Below, in pieces: positions 52,979 to 62,615 of a stretch of DNA of 64,000 bases (its first letter is position 1; the number at the start of each line of letters is the position of its first letter). Below the pieces are notes generated by a model. The model had not been told where the DNA came from, made no database searches, and saw only the letters and a list, made by a program, of their open reading frames with translations. This stretch comes from Planctobacterium marinum. GTDB taxonomy: Bacteria > Pseudomonadota > Gammaproteobacteria > Enterobacterales > Alteromonadaceae. The stretch is from NCBI RefSeq assembly GCF_020687805.1, contig NZ_JAJEWQ010000004.1:434001-498000 (forward strand), in the 5' to 3' direction. The position numbers and the translations under genes were made by a program.

Positions 52979-53896
52979 ATGGATACAGCATGTCCTTACA
53001 CGCTGTATTTAGGCCGCCTTGCGTCTAATAGTCAGCGTTCCATTGCTTCACAGCTAAACAGCATCGCAGACCTGCTTGATTGGCCTGAGCAGGATCGTAA
53101 AGCAATGTTTCATAAAATTGATTATCAACAGGCCAGTCATATCAAGGCAATGTTAATGAGTGCCGGTTGGTCAGCCAGGTCAATCAACCGTGCCATAACG
53201 GCAATACGTAATATCGTCAAAGTGGCCGTGATGTCTGGCATTGCACCAGAAATGCAGGCCGTGCAGTTACAGGCCATCACCAAGGTCAAACACGGTGCCC
53301 ATAAAGGCACACCACTTAATGCCAAGCAGGTTGAAAAGCTCTTTGGTCAACTTGGTAAAAACCAGTCTGTTACTGGCATTCGTGACCATGCCATCTTCGC
53401 ACTACTGCTAGGCACTGGCCTTCGGCGTAGTGAGCTGATTGCGCTTAAAGTTTCAAACTACTCGCAAGAGCACAAGACCCTGCATATCGAAAAAGGTAAA
53501 GGTAACAAGAGCCGCACGGTATATTTGCCTGATTGGGCATTCGAGGTATTGATTGACTGGCTCAGTCTACGAGGTACAGATGATGGCTACCTGTTCTTGC
53601 GCATCGCGCGAGGTGGTCACCTTCAACAAGGTAGCCAGCTATCATCCAGCTTTATCTATTCACTTATTCGTAAAACGTTGTCAGCTATTGGTATAGATGG
53701 TGTGTCACCTCACGACCTACGGCGAACCTTTATCACTCGTCTACTTGAGCAGAACGTTGATTTAAATACCGTCCGACAGATGGCCGGTCATGCCGACATT
53801 GCGACCACCATCATGTATGACAAACGTGACCAACAGGTCATGCAAAAGGCCGCTGCACAACTGAGCTATCAGAGTAAAGGGAGCCAGTCATGTTAA
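52979..53896 (+). CDS. Tyrosine recombinase (second integrase of the island)
   Basis: A 305-residue phage-type recombinase. SAM-like domain residues 10-95, catalytic domain from 115: first Arg149 in LLGTGLRRSELIAL, HDLRR box in SPHDLRRTFITRLLEQN, H in RQMAGHADIATT, nucleophile Tyr280 in TIMYDKRDQ. No tRNA lies beside it. It overlaps the AAA gene by 7 bp, so this recombinase works with an ATPase; such recombinase-ATPase pairs occur in integrative elements that do not use tRNA sites. Sequence is GC-richer than the Rep-like module to its left. Confidence 0.88.
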   Translation: MDTACPYTLYLGRLASNSQRSIASQLNSIADLLDWPEQDRKAMFHKIDYQQASHIKAMLMSAGWSARSINRAITAIRNIVKVAVMSGIAPEMQAVQLQAITKVKHGAHKGTPLNAKQVEKLFGQLGKNQSVTGIRDHAIFALLLGTGLRRSELIALKVSNYSQEHKTLHIEKGKGNKSRTVYLPDWAFEVLIDWLSLRGTDDGYLFLRIARGGHLQQGSQLSSSFIYSLIRKTLSAIGIDGVSPHDLRRTFITRLLEQNVDLNTVRQMAGHADIATTIMYDKRDQQVMQKAAAQLSYQSKGSQSC

Positions 53897-55920
53897 AGCG
53901 CCAGTTAAACAATCCACATTTACTGCACTACATGGCCTGCAAGTGGACCAAACGGTTGTTGCACTACGCCGGTCACATTGATGCTGACTTGATTGATGGT
54001 GAGACCATTACCTATCTTCGTGGTCAGAAAGTACCGGCCACTGAGCCATATAGTTATGGTCGGCTCAAAGACTTTGCTCCCGTACTGACAATCAAAGATA
54101 GGTATCCACAAACCACCAAGGTATTTTTGAGTAATTGCCAGTTCATCCGGCAATTGCTTAACCTGCCCAAAGCGGCCGAGAAGCTTATTCAATTTGTACT
54201 ACTCAGCCAGTCAAACCAATGGTTCCAAAACGTGGCGACTATGGTGCATATGCGAACCAGTGAAATCGGGCTAAACAGCATATTGCTGGATATTACCGGC
54301 CTTAGCAGCGCCGCATTCAATGACGCTACCGACAAATTAATTCAATTCGGTCTTATCAACGACAAAGAATATGTCGCGATTGATAGCTTCGAAATACCCA
54401 AACCAATACTCAACAAGTTGGTTACCGAGACGATTAAAAACCGTGAAGACTTGATTGAACCGATGTTGATGCCAAGTGCTTCTGCCCAGTTTCAGCTAGA
54501 TGACTTTCCGCAGGTCAATACAGCGTTGTTATCCGACTATCTGGACGCGGCCACTTTCAACCAACAACGTGGCACCAGTATTTTGCTCTATGGCGAGTCA
54601 GGTACAGGTAAAACGGAATTGGCTAGAGCACTGGCCGAATATTGCGACCTCGTACTATATGAAGTTCGCTCAACGGGATTGTCTAAACGTCACGGCGAAG
54701 ATGAGTTTCACAGTCGTTATCCGGGCAAAGAGAGGTTACGCTACCTGTCACTGTTGACCAGTTTATTGACCAATCAATCCAATGCCATGTTGCTGATTGA
54801 TGAGTGTGAAAGCCTGTTTGAACTGGCTGATATGCACTACAGCAAAGAGCATTTACAACGGTTTATCGAAGACAATGCCATACCCTGCATTTGGATCACC
54901 AACCATGTGCAATGTTTGGAGCCAAGTTTTATCCGGCGCTTTAAGTTGGTAAGCGAGGTACCACCTCCAAGGCCAGAAGACATACAGCACGTGTGCAAAC
55001 GCTATTTTAAAGGGCTTGGCCTGTCAGCATCGTTTAAGCGCAACGTAACGCGCATAAACAACGTATCACCTGCCATTATTGCTAACGCTACGCATGTTGC
55101 TAGAACTGTTGGTGCCAAGCGTACAGGCGCACAAAGTACGATGCATGAGGTGGTTGAAAGCACATTGCAAGCCGCAGGGCTATGGGACAGCAAAGCACAG
55201 TATCAGGGTGAACTGGACTTTGATGTATCGCTGCTCAATCTAAAGCAGCCCAGTAGCTACCTTGATGAAGTGGGCTATGCACTAAAGCACAATAAACCTG
55301 CTCGGGTCTTGTTGTCTGGTCCACCTGGAACCGGTAAAACCGCCTTTGCCCATTACCTGACTGATATCAATCAACGCGACCTCATTCGCGTTAAATGTTC
55401 GGATGTCTTAAGCAAGTGGGTTGGCGAAAGCGAGCAGAATGTTGCCGAGCTATTCCACCGTGCGCATACCGAAGAAAAGGTCATTCTGCTTGATGAGGTA
55501 GACAGTCTGTTGGTTAGCCGTGAAGCACTGACCGCACACCACGAACTCCAGTTGGTGAACGAGTTTCTGACCCAAATAGAGTGCTTTACCCAACCACTGT
55601 TTGCTGCGACCAACTTCGATAGCCGGTTAGACAAGGCCGTGCTTCGCCGTTTTGATTTCAAACTGGAATGTACCTACCTGAAGCCGGAACAGGTAATTCA
55701 ACTCTATAAGCAGGTACTGGGTATCAACCGGCTAACCGCAGATGAACAACATACACTGACACGGCTTCACCATCTGACACCGGGTGACTTTGCCATATTG
55801 GCCAGACGCAAACAGTTCAGGCCAAAACAAAATCATCGACTTTCTGCCATCACCCTGTTGGTAGAAGAAAACCAACGTAAACAACCACAAACCACTATGG
55901 GCTTTATACGCCCTCACTAA
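53890..55920 (+). CDS. Double AAA+ ATPase
   Basis: A 676-residue protein with an N-terminal region of about 200 residues (a helical, possibly winged-helix part) and two AAA+ modules. Module 1: Walker A GESGTGKT (235-242), Walker B LLIDECESLF. Module 2: GPPGTGKT (477-484), Walker B VILLDEVDSLL and RRFDFKLECTY with arginine fingers. Similar to FtsH/Cdc48-like remodelling ATPases, but with no protease domain or membrane helix. Overlaps the tyrosine recombinase, hence likely a remodeller in recombination or in defence. The precise role is unknown. Confidence 0.8.
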   Translation: MLKRQLNNPHLLHYMACKWTKRLLHYAGHIDADLIDGETITYLRGQKVPATEPYSYGRLKDFAPVLTIKDRYPQTTKVFLSNCQFIRQLLNLPKAAEKLIQFVLLSQSNQWFQNVATMVHMRTSEIGLNSILLDITGLSSAAFNDATDKLIQFGLINDKEYVAIDSFEIPKPILNKLVTETIKNREDLIEPMLMPSASAQFQLDDFPQVNTALLSDYLDAATFNQQRGTSILLYGESGTGKTELARALAEYCDLVLYEVRSTGLSKRHGEDEFHSRYPGKERLRYLSLLTSLLTNQSNAMLLIDECESLFELADMHYSKEHLQRFIEDNAIPCIWITNHVQCLEPSFIRRFKLVSEVPPPRPEDIQHVCKRYFKGLGLSASFKRNVTRINNVSPAIIANATHVARTVGAKRTGAQSTMHEVVESTLQAAGLWDSKAQYQGELDFDVSLLNLKQPSSYLDEVGYALKHNKPARVLLSGPPGTGKTAFAHYLTDINQRDLIRVKCSDVLSKWVGESEQNVAELFHRAHTEEKVILLDEVDSLLVSREALTAHHELQLVNEFLTQIECFTQPLFAATNFDSRLDKAVLRRFDFKLECTYLKPEQVIQLYKQVLGINRLTADEQHTLTRLHHLTPGDFAILARRKQFRPKQNHRLSAITLLVEENQRKQPQTTMGFIRPH

Positions 55921-55938
55921 CCCAAAGAGGTAAACATT

Positions 55939-56400
55939 ATGACACCATCAGTATTGAGTTCGCTCAAGGTTATCGCTCGCCCAAAAATCGAGCCAAAACC
56001 ACCTATCATTGGTAAGCGTTTAAAGCTCATCGAAAAGCTGGAACAACAGCAAGAGATGGCCACCTGCATGATAGAAAAGCGTCCGTTCGAAGCTTACCGC
56101 GAAAAGACGGTAAAAGATCCACAAACCGGCGAACGCACCAAACAACGACGACAAATCAACGTCCGGCCTTGGTACTACGACAGTGACGGTCATTACTATC
56201 TGGAAGTGAAGGTCAACAACAAGCCGATTGATCTGCAAAAGGACAAACCGGCGATTGATGTGGGTGACAAGTCCAAGCTACCAGAGGTCATAGAAACCAT
56301 CATCAAGGCCACAGAAAAAGGTGAGCTGGATGCGTTTTTGCAACCACCTCAACAGGTAAAGAAGACACCAGCAAAGCCCGATGCCAGTAAAAAGGCATAA
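55939..56400 (+). CDS. Hypothetical protein downstream of the AAA gene
   Basis: A 153-residue basic, soluble protein, lysine- and proline-rich at both ends (LKVIARPKIEPKPPIIGKRLK; QQVKKTPAKPDASKKA) with a central aromatic core RPWYYDSDGHYYLEVKVNNKP. Not recognised. It starts 18 bp after the AAA gene and is likely its partner or adaptor. Confidence 0.6.
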   Translation: MTPSVLSSLKVIARPKIEPKPPIIGKRLKLIEKLEQQQEMATCMIEKRPFEAYREKTVKDPQTGERTKQRRQINVRPWYYDSDGHYYLEVKVNNKPIDLQKDKPAIDVGDKSKLPEVIETIIKATEKGELDAFLQPPQQVKKTPAKPDASKKA

Positions 56401-56468
56401 GAAAACAGGTCTGTGGGTTGGTACCCTCCATGACCACAGACCTGCCATTAATGACCTGTAAGTACCAT

Positions 56469-56918
56469 TCAACCAACACGTTGTAACGCGGCATCATTGA
56501 TGTCTTCAATCCTCGCATGGTCATAGTTGATATCAATCTCATACTGAGCGATATCAGCCAGCACCTTGCGCTGCCAGTATTGAAGTACATCGATTAGTGA
56601 CCATGACGCTTGGCAGAACTGCAATTGTAATGGTGTACCAAATTCACCATCACTGGCGATAAGTGCCCATACATACCGCTCATGCTTTGACTCTTTGATG
56701 CAGTACACCTTTTCAATCAGGTGTGTTGATGAATCAATAGCACGGGTGTGGAGTAAAAAGATGTCCTTGGCTCTGAAATTAGCGTCTGGAAACTGCATTA
56801 CCAGTTTGTTCTGCGTGGCATGTTCATCGGCTTCTTGCCGGAACACCGCTGAGAGCAAATCTGTCAATTTGCTATCCAGCGGCACGATGATTTTTGAGAA
56901 ATCGAGTTGAAGCGACAT
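56469..56918 (-). CDS. Hypothetical protein
   Basis: A 149-residue soluble protein (MSLQLDFSKIIVPLDSKLTDLLS) on the opposite strand to its neighbours. An F-x-D-A-N-F-R text and the strand-rich layout vaguely recall the DUF2787 gene to its right; homology cannot be confirmed by eye. The two are divergent, sharing a 97-bp promoter region. Confidence 0.5.
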   Translation of the reverse strand: MSLQLDFSKIIVPLDSKLTDLLSAVFRQEADEHATQNKLVMQFPDANFRAKDIFLLHTRAIDSSTHLIEKVYCIKESKHERYVWALIASDGEFGTPLQLQFCQASWSLIDVLQYWQRKVLADIAQYEIDINYDHARIEDINDAALQRVG

Positions 56919-57015
56919 ACATATGGCTCCTGATTGTGTATACCGTTAAATTAGTATTCGTAGCAACTGGTACTTACAGGCCTTTCACCTATCCAACTAT
57001 ATAAAGGCCAACAAG

Positions 57016-57423
57016 ATGCGTATTCAATATGATGGGCTTGCTTGGCCCGTATCCAAACGATTGGCTGATGCCATCACAGAACTGTTAACCCAACACGAAG
57101 TAACGGGTGATAGCGTCACCATCAACTTTCGTGATCCAAACTACTCAGCCGAAGAGGGTGGTTTTCATCCTGTCGAGATCAGGCTTGAACAACGAGGTGA
57201 CGATTGGCACTTCTGCTACATCACCGACTTTACCTATGTCGGCATCGGCCCGTATGCCGAACTGGCTAAGGATTTGGACTTCGACTTTCAGGCTGGCATC
57301 TTTCAGACCTTGTTTGGTGTCTTTCCTATTGAGCAAGGTAGAGAGATGTACCAGATATGGGAAGGTAACTTCTTGCACTACTGGCAAGAACTTGATCCTT
57401 ATCTAGTTGTCCTGTCAATATGA
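57016..57423 (+). CDS. DUF2787-family protein
   Basis: A 135-residue soluble protein. The stretch INFRDPNYSAEEGGFHPVEIRL and the following WHFCYITDFTYVGIGPYAELAKDLDFDF match the DUF2787 family, which is found mainly in integrative elements of Vibrio, Shewanella and relatives. Function unknown. It marks the right part of the island as accessory DNA. Confidence 0.75.
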   Translation: MRIQYDGLAWPVSKRLADAITELLTQHEVTGDSVTINFRDPNYSAEEGGFHPVEIRLEQRGDDWHFCYITDFTYVGIGPYAELAKDLDFDFQAGIFQTLFGVFPIEQGREMYQIWEGNFLHYWQELDPYLVVLSI

Positions 57424-57498
57424 ACAGATTAGCCCTTAGTTCTTTTAGAATATGGATAAATGCTGTATATTTGATCATGTATTGGGAGAATAAAAATC

Positions 57499-58509
57499 AT
57501 GTTCACATCAATTGAACTTTGCGCCGGGGCTGGTGGTCAAGCACTTGGTCTCGAAAAAGCAGGATTTGAGCACTTGTGCCTAGTGGAAAACGACCACCAT
57601 GCATGCGAAACATTGCGCTTGAATAGAAAGCACTGGCTGGTGCTTGAAGAAGATCTCAGGAAATTTGATGCAAGAGAATTTAGAGGAGTTGATCTTGTAG
57701 CCGGGGGCGTTCCTTGTCCTCCATTCTCAGCCGCAGGCAAACAACTTGGTGCTCAGGACGAAAGAAACCTTTTCGATGAAGCTCTTAGAATAGTTGAAGA
57801 AGCATCACCTAAAGCCGTGATGTTAGAAAATGTCCGGGGCCTCTTAGATGACAAGTTTACTGAATACAGGAATTCGATAACTCTCAAATTAGAAGAACTT
57901 GGTTATAGCTCCGAGTGGAAACTATTAAATGCATCTGACTTTGGTGTACCTCAATTGCGCCCAAGAGTAATTTTAGTTGCAATGAAAACAGAGTATTTTC
58001 CGCATTTTAGCTGGCCGGAAGAAGAGCCAAATTCAGCTCCTACTGTCGGAGAAGCTCTATACGACCTCGTGGCTAAGAATGGTTGGCCTCATGCTAAAAA
58101 ATGGATGCTAAAAGCAAATAAAATAGCTCCTACATTAGTTGGAGGATCTAAGAAACACGGTGGTCCAGATTTAGGACCTACTCGTGCCAAAAAGGCTTGG
58201 AAAGAGCTAAATGTGAATGGGCATTTAGTCCAGTATGATTCTCCTACTCAAGACTTTATTGGTAAAGAAGGTTTCGAACATATGCCTTATCTATCTCTAA
58301 GAATGGCTGCACGTATCCAAGGCTTTCCAGACAGTTGGGAGTTTTTTGGTAAGAAAACTCATTCATATAGACAGATTGGTAATGCTTTTCCACCACCGGT
58401 TGCACACGCTGTAGGAAAGGAAATTTTTAGAGCATTAAGCTTTAATCCTGATATGTATATGCAAGAGTCAAAAGTTGCAGAGACCTCAAAGCAATTTGAG
58501 ATGGCATAG
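57499..58509 (+). CDS. DNA (cytosine-5) methyltransferase
   Basis: A 336-residue enzyme that methylates cytosine in a restriction site. Motif I in IELCAGAGGQALGL, motif IV VPCPPFSAAGK with the catalytic Cys73, motif VI ENVRG, motif VIII in LRPRVILVA, and motif X QIGNAFPPPVAHA, in the standard order; the region between VIII and IX is the recognition domain. Followed by a NaeI-type endonuclease gene 120 bp on. NaeI itself recognises GCCGGC; whether this pair does cannot be read. Confidence 0.93.
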   Translation: MFTSIELCAGAGGQALGLEKAGFEHLCLVENDHHACETLRLNRKHWLVLEEDLRKFDAREFRGVDLVAGGVPCPPFSAAGKQLGAQDERNLFDEALRIVEEASPKAVMLENVRGLLDDKFTEYRNSITLKLEELGYSSEWKLLNASDFGVPQLRPRVILVAMKTEYFPHFSWPEEEPNSAPTVGEALYDLVAKNGWPHAKKWMLKANKIAPTLVGGSKKHGGPDLGPTRAKKAWKELNVNGHLVQYDSPTQDFIGKEGFEHMPYLSLRMAARIQGFPDSWEFFGKKTHSYRQIGNAFPPPVAHAVGKEIFRALSFNPDMYMQESKVAETSKQFEMA

Positions 58510-58629
58510 TAAATTCTTTTCTGGCGTTACTAGCTTCATATAATAATGCCTGATTTTCCTCCCTTATTTTGACATATCGACGATAAAACCTGACACTGGC
58601 AGCAATTTAAAATTATTGATGTCAGTGTC

Positions 58630-59535
58630 ATGGATTCGAACAACAATATCATCAAAGACAAAGAGTTAGACTCAGTTTATAAATGGTTTATAAGCCAAAC
58701 CAACTATGAAAGCCGCTTGATTGATGCCATTAGAAAGGCAATAGATGAAGTGATCGATGGTCCAAGAACAGGACGCTTCACTTATAAACAGTTGGAGAAA
58801 ACAGAAAAAACGTATTTAGGTACAAAAGTAGAAATCTTGCTCCGTGCAGAGTTTGGGCTTTCCAAAGGTGAGGACATGGACTACCAGGTCAATGGTATCG
58901 AAGTGGATTGTAAATACACCGGTCATACTTGGGGATGGTCAATTCCAAGAGAAGCTATGGGTCACATATGCTTGCTTGTTCGAGCTGATGATGAGAAAGG
59001 TACAGCTAGTGTTGGCCTTATAAGGATCAGCGAAGAAGTTCTAAATAAAGGGAAAAACCAAGACGGTAAAAGGACGATAAGTAAAGCTGGTCGAGGTGAA
59101 ATTTTATGGCTAATTGACGACGGTAAGATGTCAATTAACCAACTTTTTATTTGGTCACAAGATGTAATTGAGCAGATATGGTCTAAGGAGTCAGGCCAGC
59201 AACGCTTGAATGAATTATTTCGCCTGAAACAAGGTGAGTTGATCGATAGACAAACTATAGCAACAGTTGCTGAAGCCAAGGACGATCCCATGAAACGTGT
59301 AAGGGCTAATGGTGGTGCTAGATCCTATCTTAGCAAGGAGGGCATCATTATCTTAGGGCATCAAAATGATCATCCAAGAATATGCCAAGATCTAGGCCTT
59401 GAAATACCTAATAAAGGACAAGTTATTTCGATCAGGATTGTTAATGATAAAAATGGCCCATTAGATTTAGCTGGTGAAAAGTGGAGGGTAGCATATCTAT
59501 CGGACCCCATTAATCCAGCACCAGCGGCATACTAA
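58630..59535 (+). CDS. NaeI-type type IIE restriction endonuclease
   Basis: A 301-residue nuclease. The N-terminal catalytic part aligns with NaeI: YLGTKVEILL (Glu68), EDMDYQVNGIEVDCKYT (Asp84, Asp93, Lys95); the spacing equals that of E70, D86, D95, K97 in NaeI. The C-terminal part is expected to carry the second, allosteric DNA site typical of type IIE enzymes. It is co-oriented with, and 120 bp after, its methyltransferase. Together they cut unmodified incoming DNA. Confidence 0.85.
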   Translation: MDSNNNIIKDKELDSVYKWFISQTNYESRLIDAIRKAIDEVIDGPRTGRFTYKQLEKTEKTYLGTKVEILLRAEFGLSKGEDMDYQVNGIEVDCKYTGHTWGWSIPREAMGHICLLVRADDEKGTASVGLIRISEEVLNKGKNQDGKRTISKAGRGEILWLIDDGKMSINQLFIWSQDVIEQIWSKESGQQRLNELFRLKQGELIDRQTIATVAEAKDDPMKRVRANGGARSYLSKEGIIILGHQNDHPRICQDLGLEIPNKGQVISIRIVNDKNGPLDLAGEKWRVAYLSDPINPAPAAY

Positions 59536-59641
59536 TTACGTCTTATATTTGACTTGATTTTTGCACTTACATTTATGTTAGGGAATGTAATATTTTACCT
59601 TTCTAATAGGATTTTTGACTTGGGTACTATAGGGGTGATAT

Positions 59642-61618
59642 TTGGAAAACTTTAATTCAGTGGCAAAGATTCAGCCTAACTTTTTCGAATTAGAATTATC
59701 GAGAGAAGCAGTAGATTTATATTCGTGTGAATATAGTGATGAGTTATTCAAAGAATGCGTTAAAGAACAGGATGGATATTTCTATTACAGGAATGGAAGT
59801 TATTTGTATGCACTCCCTAGTAAATCTGGACTAAATCGCCCTGTAGGGTTCAACTTACAAAATGTTGAAGTGAAGAAAAATCCTCACTTGATCGCAAAAC
59901 TTATATCAAACTTATTCAAAATATTTTTTGAGGGTAAAGGTAGAGATGTATACCATCTGAAATACTCTTCGGAATCAACATTTGATATTAGTTCTGAAGA
60001 GCCGTCAGAGATAGGCTTATTGAGCTTGGTTCCAGTATGTAAGTATTCAATTAATCCGTTGATTAGCGAAGATAACATAACGTTTGTAATGACCTTATCA
60101 AAAGAATATAAGCCTAGATTTGAGCAGTCTGTCGAGGTATATAAGAAAAATGGAATTGATACCAGAGATTGGCAGTTTAAGAATGAATCTATAATCGCTT
60201 CGAGAGCAAACATAAAAAAATATCTTGATCGTTCAAGACTCCAGACAAAGTATGACTCTATAGAGGAGAGGCTCCGGGACAAGAGTAAAGAGCTTGAGTT
60301 CATTACCAAAACGATTAAGTACTTAAACAATAATATTGATGAGATTTCTTCCGATTTTAAAATTTTCAAGAAGTTTAATTATTTAACACTCCCTAACACA
60401 CTTTTTGAACAAAGTAAGATTAGAAAGCCAACAAATTTTTATTACAATCACAGAACAACAAGAGGCTTTATAAACACAGCCATACAGCAACTGAAACCGT
60501 TGAGTTATGACGTTTTTAGTGGCCAAAAGATAACAATATGCACATTTATTCCTAATACTGAAGCAAAACAATGCGAAAGGCTAATTGCTAACCTTAAAAA
60601 AAATCTGTCTGATATTTTCCATTTAGTTCATATAGAAATCACCAATCTGTATGTTGGAAAAGATCGCCGAGAGCATATTGAGCACATTTCTAAGTTTGAA
60701 AATAAGCAATATGACCTTGCATTGTTTTTTCTATTTCAAAAAGACAAAACGCAGTCAGCGGAAAAATCAGCTTACAATAGGCTTAAAGCTAAATTAATAA
60801 GTAAACAAATCCCATCACAGTCCATGTTGGTTGAAAATGCCAGAAAGAACAATGATTACCATGTTAGAAACTTAGCGCTCAATATTTATTCAAAAATAGG
60901 GGGGACACCCTGGGCGATAGAAAAAGACGGCTTTGAGTATCATGAGTTTGTGATTGGCGTAGGATCAACAATAGACGATAAAAAAACGAGAAATATAGGT
61001 TTCGCAAGTGTATTCGACCATCATGGTGCTTATATGGTCGGAAGTTGTAGTCCACTGTGCAAGTTGGATGATTACAGAGATAATTTGCGTACTTATCTAA
61101 CAAGCACGTTGAATGAAATTATTGGTTCAAGAGGTATCACAAAAGGCGCTAAGATCCGATTAATTTTCCACATATTTAAAGATGCCAGTCGGAAATACGA
61201 AATATCAGCAATAAAGCAGTGTCTTGAAGAGTTTGTTGAATATGAAATTGAATATGCAATTTTAAGTGTAAGTTTTGACCATCCATACAAGTTTTTTGTA
61301 GATGAAAATCAGCAGCTAGAAAGAGGAACATTTGTCAAATTGACATCAAATAGAGCGCTTCTTTGTATGGGAGGCCGAGGAAGCAAACCTCTTCAAATAA
61401 AATTGGATTCACGTTCAACTTATCAAGACATCTATGAACTAACTAAACAAGTTTTGTATTTTTCTCATCTCTCTCACAAATCATTCATGCCAGCAATGAA
61501 GCCAGTGACCACTACTTACCCACACAAACTTGCACAACTAACCAGTGATTTGTTGAAAATTAACCACTGGGATCCAGACATGCTGCATGGAATGAAAGAT
61601 AAATTATGGTTCATCTAA
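59642..61618 (+). CDS. Long prokaryotic Argonaute, probably catalytically inactive (long-B type)
   Basis: A 658-residue Argonaute with a TTG start (AGGGG upstream). N-terminal and linker regions to about residue 290, MID with ALFFLFQKD and YNRLKAKLISKQIPSQSM, PIWI from 405 (NLALNIYSKIGGTPW; MKPVTTTYPHKLAQL near the end). The position normally held by the first catalytic Asp (IGxD) is Gly441 in FVIGVGST, and no other clear DEDX set is visible, so slicing is unlikely. Inactive long-B Argonautes use guide RNA to sense invader DNA and trigger an effector. The overlapping next gene, a membrane protein, fits that role. Confidence 0.85.
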   Translation: MENFNSVAKIQPNFFELELSREAVDLYSCEYSDELFKECVKEQDGYFYYRNGSYLYALPSKSGLNRPVGFNLQNVEVKKNPHLIAKLISNLFKIFFEGKGRDVYHLKYSSESTFDISSEEPSEIGLLSLVPVCKYSINPLISEDNITFVMTLSKEYKPRFEQSVEVYKKNGIDTRDWQFKNESIIASRANIKKYLDRSRLQTKYDSIEERLRDKSKELEFITKTIKYLNNNIDEISSDFKIFKKFNYLTLPNTLFEQSKIRKPTNFYYNHRTTRGFINTAIQQLKPLSYDVFSGQKITICTFIPNTEAKQCERLIANLKKNLSDIFHLVHIEITNLYVGKDRREHIEHISKFENKQYDLALFFLFQKDKTQSAEKSAYNRLKAKLISKQIPSQSMLVENARKNNDYHVRNLALNIYSKIGGTPWAIEKDGFEYHEFVIGVGSTIDDKKTRNIGFASVFDHHGAYMVGSCSPLCKLDDYRDNLRTYLTSTLNEIIGSRGITKGAKIRLIFHIFKDASRKYEISAIKQCLEEFVEYEIEYAILSVSFDHPYKFFVDENQQLERGTFVKLTSNRALLCMGGRGSKPLQIKLDSRSTYQDIYELTKQVLYFSHLSHKSFMPAMKPVTTTYPHKLAQLTSDLLKINHWDPDMLHGMKDKLWFI

Positions 61619-62481
61619 AAGACTTGGAGTCTAGTCTATTAAGTAAGGCATCAGATAAAGAGTTGATGCTATACCGATTTTTAAAGGGTCAGAAACACAC
61701 TGTAAAAGTAAAAGATAATGATTTGCAGACTTCAGTTTGTGTTAAAGCTTTTATGGAAGGTCAAGGAGAAAATGATTTAAGAAATCTCAGAAAAATCAAG
61801 CCATTTAAAGGTCTTCACTATACCAACAACCTCGAACTTCTAGTGGCTGCAAGCTTAATAGAAGCCGGTAGTGAAGAAGAAAATATAGAAAAGTATCTCC
61901 TGAAACGTACATCTAAAGAATGCTTTATAATAAACAGTGCCTTAACGAAAAACTTTCGAGTTTTAACGTCACCAAATAGTGAAATAGAAAAGCTGGCAAA
62001 CAAGCTTATGCTCAATGAAAGAATTGAATTACAGGACATCCAATGTTGCATAAATGAAGTATCTGACCTGTATGAATACTATATTTTAGAAAAGGGCATT
62101 ACAAAGTTTAACTTGGATTTTTCATTTGAAAACAAACAGCAAGAATATGAAACGTTTTATTCTTTTGGTATTAAAGCGATTAAAAGAATCGAAACATTTT
62201 TCCTGGTAGGGTTTTACCTTGCACTATTCTTCGTTTGTATAAAAATAGCCCCCGGCATAGCTCAGCAGATTATGTCAAACTGGGACACATTAGAACCACT
62301 AGCCTATATGATGGATAAAGTAGTAATTTTCCTTCTTGCGTCTACCGGTTTTTTGCTAACAAACAATATCGCAAAGATTAAAAGTGTCGTTAGGTCTATT
62401 ATCAGAACATTAGTTTTCAAGCTTCTAGGAATCAATGTAAAACAATACGAAGATATAGTGGAGCGCATAAAAACTCGTTAA
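61606..62481 (+). CDS. Two-TM effector partner of the Argonaute
   Basis: A 291-residue protein with a helical cytosolic N-terminal part and two membrane helices (about 197-215 FFLVGFYLALFFVCIKIA and 237-255 DKVVIFLLASTGFLL), short basic tail. It overlaps the Argonaute gene by 13 bp. Long-B Argonautes are known to pair with nuclease, SIR2 or transmembrane effectors that kill or arrest the infected cell; this is the transmembrane kind by position and topology. No enzymatic motif is seen, so membrane damage is the likely action. Confidence 0.75.
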   Translation: MVHLKDLESSLLSKASDKELMLYRFLKGQKHTVKVKDNDLQTSVCVKAFMEGQGENDLRNLRKIKPFKGLHYTNNLELLVAASLIEAGSEEENIEKYLLKRTSKECFIINSALTKNFRVLTSPNSEIEKLANKLMLNERIELQDIQCCINEVSDLYEYYILEKGITKFNLDFSFENKQQEYETFYSFGIKAIKRIETFFLVGFYLALFFVCIKIAPGIAQQIMSNWDTLEPLAYMMDKVVIFLLASTGFLLTNNIAKIKSVVRSIIRTLVFKLLGINVKQYEDIVERIKTR

Positions 62482-62563
62482 ATACCTTTTGAATGAATGA
62501 AAGCTTTGCGAACTCCATTGTGTATTATGTTTAGTATATGTGCTTTCATTATTTACAAGCACA

Positions 62564-62592
62564 AAAAAACCGACTCGAAGGTCGGTTTTAAT
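62564..62592. terminator. Bidirectional terminator
   Basis: AAAACCGAC / GTCGGTTTT with a TCGAAG loop, A-run before and T-run after, between the Argonaute operon (plus) and tRNA-Leu (minus). Confidence 0.85.
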
Positions 62593-62615
62593 AAGCTAAA
62601 ATCTCTTGCAAAGAA

